A DNA stretch of 64,000 bases, taken from the NCBI RefSeq assembly GCF_002160825.1, contig NZ_NFLI01000003.1, positions 1 to 64,000 of the forward strand, given 5' to 3'. The notes under the pieces are model-generated. The model did no database searches. It had not been told where the DNA came from and saw only the letters and a program-made list of their open reading frames with translations. Positions 24,614 through 33,791 of the stretch are shown here, piece after piece. The stretch's first letter is position 1, and the number at the start of each line of letters is the position of its first letter. The position numbers and the translations under genes are program-made. The stretch is from Lachnoclostridium sp. An131. GTDB taxonomy: Bacteria > Bacillota > Clostridia > Lachnospirales > Lachnospiraceae.

Positions 24614-24721
24614 CTATTCCTCCCTCTTCACATAAGTTAATTCCACATCCAAAATGCCACAATTCAGAGTTTCGCAGATACGAACCAGCGTGTGCCAGAG
24701 GGGTTTATAGCTTATGTGCAT
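24614..24721 (-). pseudogene. XRE-type regulator with internal deletion
   Basis: A 35-residue ORF with a very good ribosome site (AGGAGGG, 4 nt). Its front half, MHISYKPLWHTLV, is the conserved start of a small Cro/CI-type regulator, and its back half, RICETLNCGILDV, is the conserved end. The middle, with the DNA-binding helices, is absent. The join lies where both halves read Leu-Val, so a deletion between short direct repeats is likely. It precedes the AAC(3) remnant. Confidence 0.65.
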
Positions 24722-25201
24722 TTACCCTCCTGCCTTTCTTCCGGTTCCGGGGGGTCCTGTTCCCATTATATCAAAGTTCTTGCCATTCCACAAATATCTC
24801 TTGATATAACCGCCGGTTCCGTCTGGATTGTGCTTTTCCTTTCTTCTCTTGATTACATCTACTTAGCCATAAGCTGCCTTATTGATAAAGAGCGCTGTAC
24901 TACACCAATTTCTACACCATTCCCGAACAAATCGATGAATTAAGACGCTCCCAGATAAAAACATCAATGCCGCAGAATCCTTGAAAATAAGGCCCTGCGG
25001 CACTTGATAAAACAAGACAAAAACCAATCGCAACTAACAAGAGGTGAGTGCTAATAATTTTGTGAAAATTCTGTGAATTCTAAGTTTTTCTCGATTTCAC
25101 ATGTTTCATATCCACTTTTCTTTTGTATTTTTCATATTTTTTAATCTGCTGCACCAGTCGGGAAGGGCTGACTGAAACTTGTGTTATTGTCTACGGCATA
25201 T
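24722..25201. other. Intergenic stretch with decayed DNA
   Basis: No intact gene is seen. On the + strand, about 24894-24984, a short frame reads YYTNFYTIPEQIDELRRSQ and ends at a TGA, like the tail of a lost protein. GCCGCAG and CTGCGGC at about 24969-25001 can form a hairpin. The rest is AT-rich with no pattern I can assign. Confidence 0.3.
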
Positions 25202-25795
25202 TTAGTTGGGGACAGGGCCAATCCCCAATGCTCCGATTAAAAAGAACAGTCCCAAAAATATAATCAAGAGAAGTGGTAAGGCAATCGCCAATGCAAGCGT
25301 TTGGCCACATGATTTCCCTTTTACTTTTCTCCATATTCCGTTACATAGCAGAGCAATGAATCCCCCCATGCAAAACAACGGAAAAGCAACTCCGACACCG
25401 GTAAAGATAATTGTATCTGCCTGCCACTGCATACTATCAATAAATAGAAGAAAAAACACAATAATGGATGTAACACCTAAAATCTGAAACACATTTTTGC
25501 GTTCTTGCTTACGTTGCAGTACCGCCACATTCAGAGTGTCTGTAATCACTTCTGCCGCTTCCTCTTTCTCAACTTGATTCGCTGCCATTCTTTCCGATTT
25601 CATAAGTTCAAGAACGCTGACTTCCAAAGCATTAGCCAATGGTTCTATCGTGTTAATATCAGGAAATCCTATCCCTCGTTCCCATCGACTAACAGCTTTG
25701 TCGGTGACTTGTATTTTTAAAGCCAAATCAGCCTGCGTCATGTTTCTTTCTTTGCGGCACTTGGCTACAAAAGCCCCAAATTTATGCGCGTCCAT
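25202..25795 (-). CDS. XRE family transcriptional regulator with membrane domain
   Basis: 197 aa from ATG 25795 (AAGGAGG 7 nt upstream). Residues 1-65 are a Cro/CI-type helix-turn-helix: FVAKCRKERNMTQADLALKI and VTDKAVSRWERGIGFPDI are the recognition helices of the TerR/XRE group. A charged linker follows, then about three hydrophobic segments in the last 100 residues. Regulators of this form are common in Clostridia and are often beside exporter or bacteriocin genes, and probably sense something at the membrane. No such target gene is adjacent. A remnant of another XRE gene overlaps its leader. Confidence 0.85.
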   Translation of the reverse strand: MDAHKFGAFVAKCRKERNMTQADLALKIQVTDKAVSRWERGIGFPDINTIEPLANALEVSVLELMKSERMAANQVEKEEAAEVITDTLNVAVLQRKQERKNVFQILGVTSIIVFFLLFIDSMQWQADTIIFTGVGVAFPLFCMGGFIALLCNGIWRKVKGKSCGQTLALAIALPLLLIIFLGLFFLIGALGIGPVPN

Positions 25796-25821
25796 CTTTG
25801 CACCTCCTTGCTGCCAAACTA

Positions 25822-25965
25822 TCATATCCATAAAAATTTGACAACCGATGCTTCATTTACAAAGTTGTCTACGATTCGTCGAGCGGCTTTTTCAACAGTA
25901 TTATCATTTTCCAGCTCAATCACATCTAAAATTCCACAGTTAAGAATTTCGCAGATATGAGCCGG
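25822..25965 (-). pseudogene. Second XRE regulator remnant
   Basis: This frame reads HICEILNCGILDVIELEND and continues to a stop 26 nt upstream of the intact XRE gene. It is the C-terminal end of the same small regulator type as the remnant at 24614-24721, with about 60-70% base identity over the shared 45 bp. No start or helix-turn-helix remains. Two decayed copies 1.2 kb apart suggest past gene duplication or repeated insertion. Confidence 0.6.
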
Positions 25966-26016
25966 CTATGCTGCGCGGCGGGCGCTTGCACCTGCCATGG
26001 GATGGTAAGCAGGAAA

Positions 26017-26260
26017 TTATATAATAGCCTGAAGAATATCATAAAATAATAGTTTGCTCTGAATATTCTTAAATACCGCCAATAACTCCCCATTGGTTCT
26101 CAATCTGACAGCCTCATTCCAAATTCTGTTATACATTTCATTATCTGCTTTGTCTGCTTAATTCTTCTGCACAGTTTTTTAAAGAACCTGCTGCGCCAGG
26201 ACCGCCATGAACTAAGACAGTTTTATACGGTGCCTTTCCACGCAGTTCAACCATTTTCAT
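26017..26260 (-). pseudogene. Broken proline-iminopeptidase-like alpha/beta hydrolase
   Basis: Two short frames lie one after the other. The first (26260-26141) reads MKMVELRGKAPYKTVLVHGG followed by PGAAGSLKNCAEEL; HGGPG is the oxyanion motif of proline iminopeptidases. The second (26136-26017) reads YNRIWNEAVRLRTNGELLAV, which matches a later part of the same family. The nucleophile, Asp and His regions are absent. A large internal deletion plus a frame change explains this. Confidence 0.65.
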
Positions 26261-26299
26261 TTTTACCCCAATTATAATTTCCCCATTTTATGCTCTGTT

Positions 26300-27118
26300 T
26301 TATCTCTCGTTTGCAGACCCGCCGGCCGTGAATTCTGCCCGATATCCCTCTCCAAGGTATATCTCATAATCCGCATGGCTGCCATAAGCATTCCGGAGCA
26401 GTCTCTCTATTTCCAAAAGACTGTCCATCAGATGCTGGCGCTTCTCCTCTGGCAGCTTTTCCACCCTGTAGTCAAAGGCCTGAATCCGAAGATAGAAGTC
26501 ATACAGATCGGTTTCCAGATAATCTGCCGCTGTGATCTCATTGGCCTGAAACCAGGGCTCTTTCCGGAGTCTGCTGTAAAATTCCGGCGGCGGGTTTCCG
26601 TTTCGATAGGAAATGTAGATATCCAGACATTCCAGCTCCTCTTCCGACAGTACACCGCTTAGAATTTCCCGTTTCACCTGTTCGCCCACAGCATCTAAGG
26701 AAAGATCCATCAGCTCCAGCGTCAGAGCCTGCCTGGCCGAGTACCGTTCAGAGCTTAAGAACCAGTGCTTGTCATGGTTGATCTTAAGCGTATGGTCTGT
26801 GATAGTCCAGAGTTCTTCCTCCCCATATCTGTTTGTAAAGGCTATATCCCAGTTATGGTAGGTTCCTGCCCTCTCTCCTGACAGAGCGGGGCTGCTGGAA
26901 CGATGGTAAACTGTATACATCCGGCTCTCGTTTGTTTCCGAAGACACCTGTTCCCAGTTTCCTTCCCCAAAGAACTCATTAAAATCCGAGCGGAAACGCA
27001 GAGGCCATGTCTGAAAATAATGATATATCAGAAAGCCCACGGCAATAATCAGAATTACAACAGCCAACACGCCGGCTTTTTTTGCTTTTTTCATCTTTCC
27101 CTTTCCTTTCTCCGGCAT
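26300..27118 (-). CDS. Membrane-anchored hypothetical protein, 272 aa
   Basis: A short Lys-rich N-terminus, one membrane segment (about residues 15-35, AGVLAVVILIIAVGFLIYHYF) and a 235-residue outer domain rich in Glu, Tyr and Trp. There is no cysteine-lipobox, so it is a signal anchor rather than a lipoprotein. I recognise no named domain. GGAGG lies 7 nt before the ATG. It lies at the edge of the accessory region, ahead of a metallophosphoesterase gene in the same direction. Confidence 0.6.
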   Translation of the reverse strand: MPEKGKGKMKKAKKAGVLAVVILIIAVGFLIYHYFQTWPLRFRSDFNEFFGEGNWEQVSSETNESRMYTVYHRSSSPALSGERAGTYHNWDIAFTNRYGEEELWTITDHTLKINHDKHWFLSSERYSARQALTLELMDLSLDAVGEQVKREILSGVLSEEELECLDIYISYRNGNPPPEFYSRLRKEPWFQANEITAADYLETDLYDFYLRIQAFDYRVEKLPEEKRQHLMDSLLEIERLLRNAYGSHADYEIYLGEGYRAEFTAGGSANER

Positions 27119-27178
27119 AACAGCGCCTCCAAGAACTTACAGCTCCGACACCGGCTGTCTTTTGCCTGTATTCTGCCT

Positions 27179-27922
27179 TTATCTGATCCGGATAATCTGC
27201 TCATACAGCATCAGATCCCTTTCCGTCACATTCCTGTCATCATGGTAATGTCCGAAAAACCACCTTTGGTACTGGCATTTCTGCCGAATTTCTTCCAGAT
27301 AGTCCGTAAGCGCGTCCGGATGATACAAAAGCCCTCCGGCAAGAGCCTGCGTAGACGAGGCCGTACAGTGCGTCACGATAAAGTCCACCTGCCAGCCGGC
27401 ACGTTCCAGATTTTTTCTTCCCTCTTCAAACTCCTCGGCATTCGGCATCTCTTCCTTCCACCAGGACACATGGTTCACCCGGAACCACGCCCCGGCACGG
27501 CGCAGAGCCTGGTACCTTTCTTTAAAATCAGGCTCATCCGGATCCAGAATTCCATCATGGATATCGTGGCTTCTGGCGCCTCCGAAGGCAAACAGGCGGC
27601 ATCCCTCCAGCTCATAGACCTGGCCGCGCATCAGATGTATCACATTTTCTCCGATGTACTGAACCTTCCCGCCATGCCATTCCTCCACCGGCAGCTCCGC
27701 CAGCATATCGTAATTTTCATGGTTTCCGTCCACCCACAACAGTGTGAACGGCTTTTCAGCAAGCCATTTCCGCCACCATTCCTGCTCCGGGGAGCGATCC
27801 CAGTAGCCGAAATCGCCGCATACAATGACAAAATCCTCTCTGGTCATCTTTTTCTGCTCCGGGAAGATTTCCGTACTGAAACGGCGGTAATCTCCATGGC
27901 AGTCACCTGTAATATAAATCAA
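27179..27922 (-). CDS. Metallophosphoesterase (calcineurin-like)
   Basis: 247 aa if it begins at TTG 27922, which has AGGAGG 8 nt upstream; the longer open frame to 28036 reads remnant DNA of a GNAT gene. The metal-binding motifs are in order: GDCHGDYRRF, GDFGYWDRSPEQ, GNHENYDML, then THCTASSTQ and GHYHDDRNV. This is a two-metal phosphoesterase of the Ser/Thr phosphatase-like superfamily. Substrate is unknown. Its leader and ribosome site lie inside the dead GNAT gene, which suggests a deletion brought it close to that gene. Confidence 0.83.
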   Translation of the reverse strand: MIYITGDCHGDYRRFSTEIFPEQKKMTREDFVIVCGDFGYWDRSPEQEWWRKWLAEKPFTLLWVDGNHENYDMLAELPVEEWHGGKVQYIGENVIHLMRGQVYELEGCRLFAFGGARSHDIHDGILDPDEPDFKERYQALRRAGAWFRVNHVSWWKEEMPNAEEFEEGRKNLERAGWQVDFIVTHCTASSTQALAGGLLYHPDALTDYLEEIRQKCQYQRWFFGHYHDDRNVTERDLMLYEQIIRIR

Positions 27923-28178
27923 CTGGATTTCCTCCTTTTTTCTGATACTCCGGAAGCACCAGCAGTTCCGTAATCGTCCCAAAATAACAGCCATCTGTAA
28001 GAATCCGAAGACACCCTGTAAGCGTGCTGTCATCATAGGCGGTTATATTTATTGTTTCTGACAATGCTTTCTCTGTCTTTTCTATATCCTAATTTCCCGG
28101 CCATATCCTGTTGACAAACGAGACAAAGGCCTGCGCGCTGAGATTACAGTCATCTACTTTATATTCTATTTCTCCCAT
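27903..28178 (-). pseudogene. GNAT acetyltransferase pseudogene
   Basis: The frame starts with a good site (GAGGA) and reads MGEIEYKVDDCNLSAQAF, continues to WPGN, then meets an in-frame TAG at 28091-28089. After the stop the same frame goes on with a GNAT-like middle that includes CLRILTDGCYFGTITELLV and LPEYQKKG, exactly the acetyl-CoA binding turn, and then ends in the metallophosphoesterase leader. Both the nonsense codon and the missing C-terminus make it non-functional. Confidence 0.7.
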
Positions 28179-28274
28179 TTTTCTCTGTCTTCCTCTGCGT
28201 TCTTTTTAAATCCAGAATAAGCTGCCCGTAAAGGATAATATCCAAAGCACTCACAGAATGCCCGGCAGACCAGA

Positions 28275-29501
28275 CTACACCGCATTTCCCGCCGCATATG
28301 CCGTAGACCAGGCAATCTGCAGATTGAAACCTCCCGTCACCGCGTCCAGATCCAGCACCTCTCCGATGAAATAAAGTCCTTTTACCAGCTTGGACTCCAT
28401 CGTGGAGGGATTGATCTCTTTCACCGACACGCCGCCTTTCGTGATGATCGCCTCCCGATAATCCCGAAGTCCCGTTATGGTCATCTCCAGATTTTTTATC
28501 AGATGTACGAATCTCTGCCGTTCTTCTCTGGATATGTTGTGCACCTTCTTATCCGGAGCAATGCCGGATAAAGCCACCATTACCGGTGTCAGCTTTGCCG
28601 GAAACAGGCCGGAAACCACATTTTTAAAGCTCTTGTTGGGGTTTGCGTCAAAATCACGGAGAATCCGCTGGTCCAGCTGTTCTGGTGTCAGGGCGGGTTT
28701 CAAATCCAGAACCAGACGCAGCTCCTGCCGGGAGGAATAAGCTCCCACATAGCTGCTGGCAGTCAGAATCAGCGGCCCGCTGACGCCAAAGTGGGTAAAG
28801 AGCATCTCTCCAAATTCGCGGAACACCTGTTTCTTTCCATTATAAATGGAAATCTCTACATTTTTCAGGGAGAGTCCCTGCAGTTCCTTTACAAATTCCT
28901 CCCGGATATTGAAAGGCACCAGGGAAGGCAGGCAGTCAGTCACCTTATGACCTGCCTCTTCCGCAAACCGGTATCCGTCCCCGGTGGAGCCTGTAGAAGG
29001 ATAGGAAAGTCCGCCCGTGGCCACAATCACAGCATCCCCTTCTACAGTCTCTCCGTTCTCCAGAATCACTCCCTTCATCTGCCCTTCCCGGCAGATGAGC
29101 TCTTTTACACCTGTATTCAGATGAACCTTCACACCGGCTTTTTTCATGCTGCGGCGCAGGGTATCCAGCACATCTGCTGATTTGTCGGAAGCAGGAAATA
29201 CCCTTTCTCCCCGCTCCACTTTCAGAGGCAGTCCCTCCTGCTCAAAAAAATCCATGGCGTCCTGATTCGTAAACCCGTAAAATGCGCTGTACAGGAACCG
29301 GGAGTTCGTCCGCACGCTGTCAAAAAGGCTGTCCATATCACAGGCATTCGTCAGATTGCACCTTCCTTTTCCTGTAATATAAAGCTTTTTTCCCAGCTTC
29401 TCATTTTTTTCAAACACATGGACCTCATGCCCCCGCCTTGCGGCAAAGACAGAAGCCAGCATACCAGCCGCCCCGCCGCCCACAATCAAAACTTTGCTCA
29501 T
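28275..29501 (-). CDS. BaiN/HI0933-family NAD(P)/FAD-dependent oxidoreductase
   Basis: 408 aa. The FAD-binding Rossmann motif is VLIVGGGAAGMLASVFAARRG; KLGKKLYITGKGRCNLTN and ATGGLSYPSTGSTGDGY are signatures of the HI0933/YhiN family (TIGR00275), and GEVLDLDAVTGGFNLQIAWSTAY closes the FAD site. The family includes BaiN, implicated in bile acid 7-dehydroxylation, but most members are housekeeping flavoproteins of unknown reaction and no other bai gene is here. GGAG lies upstream of the ATG. Upstream DNA holds one copy of the dispersed palindromic element. Confidence 0.88.
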   Translation of the reverse strand: MSKVLIVGGGAAGMLASVFAARRGHEVHVFEKNEKLGKKLYITGKGRCNLTNACDMDSLFDSVRTNSRFLYSAFYGFTNQDAMDFFEQEGLPLKVERGERVFPASDKSADVLDTLRRSMKKAGVKVHLNTGVKELICREGQMKGVILENGETVEGDAVIVATGGLSYPSTGSTGDGYRFAEEAGHKVTDCLPSLVPFNIREEFVKELQGLSLKNVEISIYNGKKQVFREFGEMLFTHFGVSGPLILTASSYVGAYSSRQELRLVLDLKPALTPEQLDQRILRDFDANPNKSFKNVVSGLFPAKLTPVMVALSGIAPDKKVHNISREERQRFVHLIKNLEMTITGLRDYREAIITKGGVSVKEINPSTMESKLVKGLYFIGEVLDLDAVTGGFNLQIAWSTAYAAGNAV

Positions 29502-29693
29502 CTGTGTTGTCTTTCTCCTTTATCATCCTGTCATCAGCGCCGGCATTCAAAAAAAGACCTGCTTTGCCTGTACCCCGGCGCTGTCCTTGTATTCTTACCG
29601 ACAGTGTAACATATTCCCGGCAGTACGGCAATCTGCCTTTTACCAGCGTGCCTGAATGCTGCATTTTCAAGGTTTCCTGTTGACGAAACCCTC

Positions 29694-29730
29694 TTGTACT
29701 ATCTTTCCGGTATGATAAAATAACTATCAT
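29694..29730 (+). promoter_or_regulatory. Promoter and palindrome before the DUF362 gene
   Basis: TTGTAC (29694-29699) and TAAAAT (29716-29721) are 16 nt apart and point to the DUF362 gene. The -10 lies inside an inverted repeat, ATGATA (29712-29717) and TATCAT (29725-29730), a possible operator. Confidence 0.45.
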
Positions 29731-29769
29731 AAACAGGATCCGCAGACTGAGGATCACGCAGAAGACAGG

Positions 29770-29817
29770 CGCATTTACAGGACTTAGGCGTATTGCCCCT
29801 CGTACACCGATGCTAAA
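29770..29817 (-). repeat. Dispersed near-palindromic element, copy A
   Basis: Minus-strand text includes TTAGCATCGGTGTACGAGGG and then GCAATACGCCTAAGTCC. It shares about 26 of 30 positions with copy B at 44.6 kb (in opposite orientation). It lies between the divergent BaiN-like and DUF362 genes. Confidence 0.6.
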
Positions 29818-29847
29818 TTCAGATAAAAGAAAAGGAGAGCTCTGCCT

Positions 29848-30975
29848 ATGAACAGGAATGACATTTATATCATCCACGGCACAGATTATAAAGAAATGAC
29901 GATTCATCTGCTGACCGAGGCCGGACTGGCACAGGAGATCGGAGACCGCAGCAGGCACATCGCGCTGAAGCCCAACCTGCTGGGTACCATACTGCCGGAC
30001 ACCGGCGCCACCACGCACACGGAGCTGGTATGCGGAACGATTGAATATCTGCAGAGTCACGGTTTCCGCCACATTACCATTATGGAAGGAGCCTGGGTCG
30101 GCGACAGCACGCAGCGCGCCTACAAAGCCCTCGGCTACCCTGCCATTTCAGAAAAATACGGCGTACCGCTCGTGGATCTGCAAAAGGACGAAGGCGTTTT
30201 CTGCGATGCAAAGGGCATGAAGCTCACCGTCTGCCGGAAAGCCCTGGAATCAGATTTCGTTATCAATATGCCGGTGCTGAAAGGCCACTGTCAGACCCTT
30301 ATCACCTGCGCTTTAAAGAACAACAAAGGACTGATTCCCAACGCAGAGAAGCGGCGCTTCCACACCATGGGCCTGCACAAACCGATCGCGTATCTGAGCA
30401 CCGTCGTGCGGAACGATTTTATCCTTGTGGACAATATCTGCGGGGATCTGGATTTTGAGGAAGGCGGAAATCCTGTGGTAATGAACCGGATTCTCGGGCT
30501 GAAGGACCCGGTGCTCTGCGACGCTTTTGTCTGCGGCTGCTTCGGGATTCCCGTGGACGACGTGCCCTATATCCGCCTTGCGGAACAGCTTGGGACAGGC
30601 TGCGCCGACACCTCAAAGGCCCGCCTGATTCTTTTAAATGAAAGCTCTGATACGGATTACACACAGCTTCCCGGTTCCAGGCGAAAAACACCTCTGCCCC
30701 GCCGTGTGCAGAAGCTGGCCGGATACACGGCGCCGAAAGACGCCTGCTCTGCCTGCTACGGCATGCTCATTCATGCGCTGAACCGCCTCGATGAAGCCGG
30801 AAAGCTCCGGCGTGGCCTGACTCCTCTTGGCATCGGGCAGGGCTATAAAAACCAGTCCGGAGACATTGGAATCGGTTCCTGCACTTCCTGCTTTGCCTGT
30901 TCCCTGAAGGGCTGTCCGCCCAGGACCGCTGATATGGTAGACTTTCTGGAGGAAAACTGGATTTCACGAACATAA
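29848..30975 (+). CDS. DUF362 domain-containing iron-sulfur protein
   Basis: 375 aa. The DUF362 domain covers about residues 30-250 with HIALKPNLLG, EGAWVGDSTQRAYKALGY and VINMPVLKGHCQTLITCALKN-type motifs. The C-terminal part has a cysteine array (CSACYG; CTSCFACSLKGCPP) that may bind a metal cluster, but not the regular CxxCxxCxxxCP ferredoxin spacing. Function of DUF362 is unknown; the family is common in anaerobes next to redox genes. AAAAGGAGA precedes the ATG. It is followed by a bidirectional terminator. A second DUF362 protein with true ferredoxin motifs lies at 38.8 kb. Confidence 0.82.
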   Translation: MNRNDIYIIHGTDYKEMTIHLLTEAGLAQEIGDRSRHIALKPNLLGTILPDTGATTHTELVCGTIEYLQSHGFRHITIMEGAWVGDSTQRAYKALGYPAISEKYGVPLVDLQKDEGVFCDAKGMKLTVCRKALESDFVINMPVLKGHCQTLITCALKNNKGLIPNAEKRRFHTMGLHKPIAYLSTVVRNDFILVDNICGDLDFEEGGNPVVMNRILGLKDPVLCDAFVCGCFGIPVDDVPYIRLAEQLGTGCADTSKARLILLNESSDTDYTQLPGSRRKTPLPRRVQKLAGYTAPKDACSACYGMLIHALNRLDEAGKLRRGLTPLGIGQGYKNQSGDIGIGSCTSCFACSLKGCPPRTADMVDFLEENWISRT

Positions 30976-31015
30976 AATCAACTGCTTTTTGCATCTGGCT
31001 GTCAGTGAAAATGCG

Positions 31016-31062
31016 GAAAGCCGCTGCTTCACAGAAGAATCTCCTGTAAAGCGGCGGCTTTC
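31016..31062. terminator. Bidirectional terminator between DUF362 and oadA
   Basis: GAAAGCCGC and GGCGGCTTTC, extended by GCTT/AAGC, form a long stem around a 20-nt loop. The T-tracts are moderate on both sides. The flanking genes are convergent. Confidence 0.7.
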
Positions 31063-31109
31063 TATTGTTGTTCGAACAGTTTTATACCTTTTACTGTACC
31101 TGTGTTCTC

Positions 31110-32516
31110 TTATACTGGGTATGCGCCGTTCTCGGTATCCGCCTCTGTCACGTCTACCTTCTTCTCCTGCGCATCTCTGTATTTGAAGAACTCCGTAGCT
31201 ACCTGCGGGAACAGCGCATAGGTCAGCACATCCTCGTCCTGTTCCTTGTACTGTGCCATCTCCTTCTCCAGCGTATCCAGCTCGTTCGGAACAAGATCTG
31301 CCGGACGGCAGGTGATAACCTCTGCGTCTCCGATGCACTTCTTCTGCACTTCCGGATTGAAAGGCTTTACCGTCTTTCCGTATTTTCCGGAAAGCAGGTC
31401 CTTGGATTCCTTGGTTACCATCTTGTACCGCTCGCCGGCTACCACATTCATCACTGCCTGTGTACCGACGATCTGAGAAGACGGAGTGACCAGCGGGCAC
31501 TCACCGAAGTCCTTACGCACACGCGGAACCTCTTCCAGCACCTCGTAGTATTTGTCTTCCGCTCCCAGCTCTTTCAACTGAGAGGTCAGGTTGGACAGCA
31601 TTCCGCCCGGCACCTGATACAGCAGAGTCTTGATATTGACACCCAGGTTCTTCGGATTCAGCAGGCCGCTGTCCAGAGCCTCGTCACGGATCGGACGGAA
31701 GTAATCCGCAATCTCAGCCAGAAGCTTCTGATCGTAACCGGTATCATAGGGAGTTCCCCGGAAGGTCTCTACCATTACCTCGGTCGCCGGCTGGGAGGTT
31801 CCCAGAGCGAACGGAGACATCGCGCAGTCGATCACGTCTACGCCTGCCTCTACGGCTTTCAGGTAGGTCATGGAAGCCACGCCGGATGTATAGTGGGTAT
31901 GAAGCTGAATCGGAATATGAACGGTCTCCTTCAGAGCCTTTACAAGCTCTGTGGCCTTATAAGGAAGCAGCAATCCTGCCATGTCCTTGATACAGATGGA
32001 ATTAGCGCCCATCTCCTCAATCTCTTTCGCGATATTCGTCCAGTATTCCAGGGTATAGGCATCCCCCAGTGTGTAGGAAAGGGCAACCTGCGCATGGCCG
32101 CCTTCCTTGTTGGTCGCCTTCACTGCGGTCTGAAGATTTCTCATATCATTCAGGCAGTCAAAGATACGGATGATATTGATTCCGTTCGCAATAGACTTCT
32201 GTACGAAATACTCTACCACATCGTCACCATAGGGACGGTATCCCAGAATATTCTGGCCGCGGAACAGCATCTGCAGCGGGGTTTTTTTCGCCTTCGCCTT
32301 AATCTTGCGCAGTCTCTCCCACGGATCCTCGTGCATAAAACGAAGGGACGCGTCAAAGGTAGCTCCTCCCCAGCACTCCAGGGAATGGTAGCCCACCTGG
32401 TCCAGCTTCTCCACAATGGGAAGCATCTGTTCTGTCGTCATACGTGTTGCAATCAAAGACTGATGGGCGTCACGCAGTATAGTCTCGGTAATCTGTACCG
32501 GTTTTATCTCAGACAT
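31110..32516 (-). CDS. oadA: Oxaloacetate decarboxylase alpha-like carboxyltransferase (OadA/5S type)
   Basis: 468 aa. DMC-like barrel motifs are clear: TETILRDAHQSLIATRM at the start, ECWGGATFDASLRFM, RGQNILGYR, and CIKDMAGLL with LHTHYTSG, which carry the metal and carbanion-stabilising residues of the pyruvate/oxaloacetate carboxyltransferase family. There is no C-terminal biotin domain; biotin is on a separate protein at 33.8 kb. It therefore resembles the 5S subunit of transcarboxylase as well as OadA. It exchanges CO2 between oxaloacetate/pyruvate and biotin. It is the last gene of the cluster; AGGAGG precedes the ATG. Confidence 0.92.
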   Translation of the reverse strand: MSEIKPVQITETILRDAHQSLIATRMTTEQMLPIVEKLDQVGYHSLECWGGATFDASLRFMHEDPWERLRKIKAKAKKTPLQMLFRGQNILGYRPYGDDVVEYFVQKSIANGINIIRIFDCLNDMRNLQTAVKATNKEGGHAQVALSYTLGDAYTLEYWTNIAKEIEEMGANSICIKDMAGLLLPYKATELVKALKETVHIPIQLHTHYTSGVASMTYLKAVEAGVDVIDCAMSPFALGTSQPATEVMVETFRGTPYDTGYDQKLLAEIADYFRPIRDEALDSGLLNPKNLGVNIKTLLYQVPGGMLSNLTSQLKELGAEDKYYEVLEEVPRVRKDFGECPLVTPSSQIVGTQAVMNVVAGERYKMVTKESKDLLSGKYGKTVKPFNPEVQKKCIGDAEVITCRPADLVPNELDTLEKEMAQYKEQDEDVLTYALFPQVATEFFKYRDAQEKKVDVTEADTENGAYPV

Positions 32517-32603
32517 TTTTGAACCTCCTCGTTAAAATTTTCTATCATTTACTCACACTCATTTTTCTACCGCCTGTAAATTCAGGATTCTCCGCCCTTC
32601 ACT

Positions 32604-33755
32604 TTACATGACTCCAAAGATAGCCATAAAGGTACCGGCTGCAACAGCCGTACCGATAACACCGGCTACGTTTGGACCCATGGCGTGCATCAGCAGAAAG
32701 TTCGTCGGATCGGCCTCAGCGCCTACCTTTTGAGACACACGGGCCGCCATCGGAACGGCAGACACACCCGCAGAGCCGATCAGCGGATTTACCTTGCCCT
32801 TCGTCAATACGCACATCAGCTTTCCAAGCAATACGCCTGCCGCAGTGCCGAATGCAAACGCAATCAGGCCGAGCAGCACGATCTTCAGGGTATCGGCTGT
32901 CAGGAACGCTTCCGCGCTGGCTGTAGCGCCTACAGAGGTTCCCAGCAGGATAACCACAATGTACATCATCGCATTGGAGGCTGTTTCTGCCAGCTGCTTT
33001 ACCACGCCAGACTCACGGAACAGATTGCCCAGCATCAGGGCTCCTACCAGGGGAGCTGTCGTCGGCAGGATCAGGCAGACCACGATGGTCACGATGATCG
33101 GGAACAGGATCTTCTCCAGCTTGGATACGGGGCGAAGCTGCTCCATCTTGATCTTACGCTCCTTTTCCGTAGTCAGCAGACGCATGATCGGCGGCTGAAT
33201 AATCGGGACGAGAGCCATATAGGAGTAGGCCGCCACTGCAATAGGTCCGAGCAAAGCCGTCTGCTCCAGCTTTCCGGCCAGGAAGATCGAGGTCGGGCCG
33301 TCTGCCCCTCCGATAATGGAGATGGCCGCCGCAGCCTTGTCGGAAAAGCCCATCAGCATGGCGCCCAGATACGCCACAAAAATACCAAACTGAGCCGCCG
33401 CGCCGAGGAGGAAGCTCTTCGGATTCGCGATCAGCGGGCCAAAATCAGTCATCGCGCCCACACCCATGAAAATCAGGGAGGGCAGGACCGACCACTCATC
33501 CAGCACATAGAAATAATAAAGAAGGCCGCCGACACCGTTCGAGGTCTCCTCCGGACTTACGATAATGTCCGGATAAATATTTACAAGAAGCATACCAAAA
33601 GCGATCGGAACCAGCAAAAGCGGCTCATAATCCTTTTTGATAGCAAGATACAGAAACACACATGCAACAAGGATCATGACAAAATTGCCCCAGGTCAGAT
33701 TGAAAAAGGCCGTCTGGTGCACGAGGTTTCCAAGGGTTTCAAATATATATTCCAT
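32604..33755 (-). CDS. oadB: Sodium-ion-translocating decarboxylase beta subunit (OadB/GcdB type)
   Basis: 383 aa from ATG 33755 (GGAGG 7 nt upstream). About nine membrane segments. The functional half has [16 protein letters not shown] with the conserved Asp and [12 protein letters not shown], and later [20 protein letters not shown]; these match the beta subunits that decarboxylate carboxybiotin and pump Na+. The C-terminal [23 protein letters not shown] is also typical. It couples the decarboxylation to an outward sodium gradient. It lies between the biotin carrier and OadA genes. Confidence 0.94.
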   Translation of the reverse strand: MEYIFETLGNLVHQTAFFNLTWGNFVMILVACVFLYLAIKKDYEPLLLVPIAFGMLLVNIYPDIIVSPEETSNGVGGLLYYFYVLDEWSVLPSLIFMGVGAMTDFGPLIANPKSFLLGAAAQFGIFVAYLGAMLMGFSDKAAAAISIIGGADGPTSIFLAGKLEQTALLGPIAVAAYSYMALVPIIQPPIMRLLTTEKERKIKMEQLRPVSKLEKILFPIIVTIVVCLILPTTAPLVGALMLGNLFRESGVVKQLAETASNAMMYIVVILLGTSVGATASAEAFLTADTLKIVLLGLIAFAFGTAAGVLLGKLMCVLTKGKVNPLIGSAGVSAVPMAARVSQKVGAEADPTNFLLMHAMGPNVAGVIGTAVAAGTFMAIFGVM

Positions 33756-33791
33756 GTCGTAACCTCCGTTGAAATTCACGTTCTGTCTGAT

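Noticed and set aside
24692-24943. 83-residue + strand ORF with hydrophobic segments
   Set aside because: It overlaps the XRE remnant and has no ribosome site or family; low support.
28275-29501. Bile acid (bai) gene cluster
   Set aside because: Only the BaiN-like flavoprotein is present; it belongs to a broad housekeeping family and no other bai gene is near.
31065-32522. 485-residue open frame on the + strand
   Set aside because: Exact antisense shadow of oadA.
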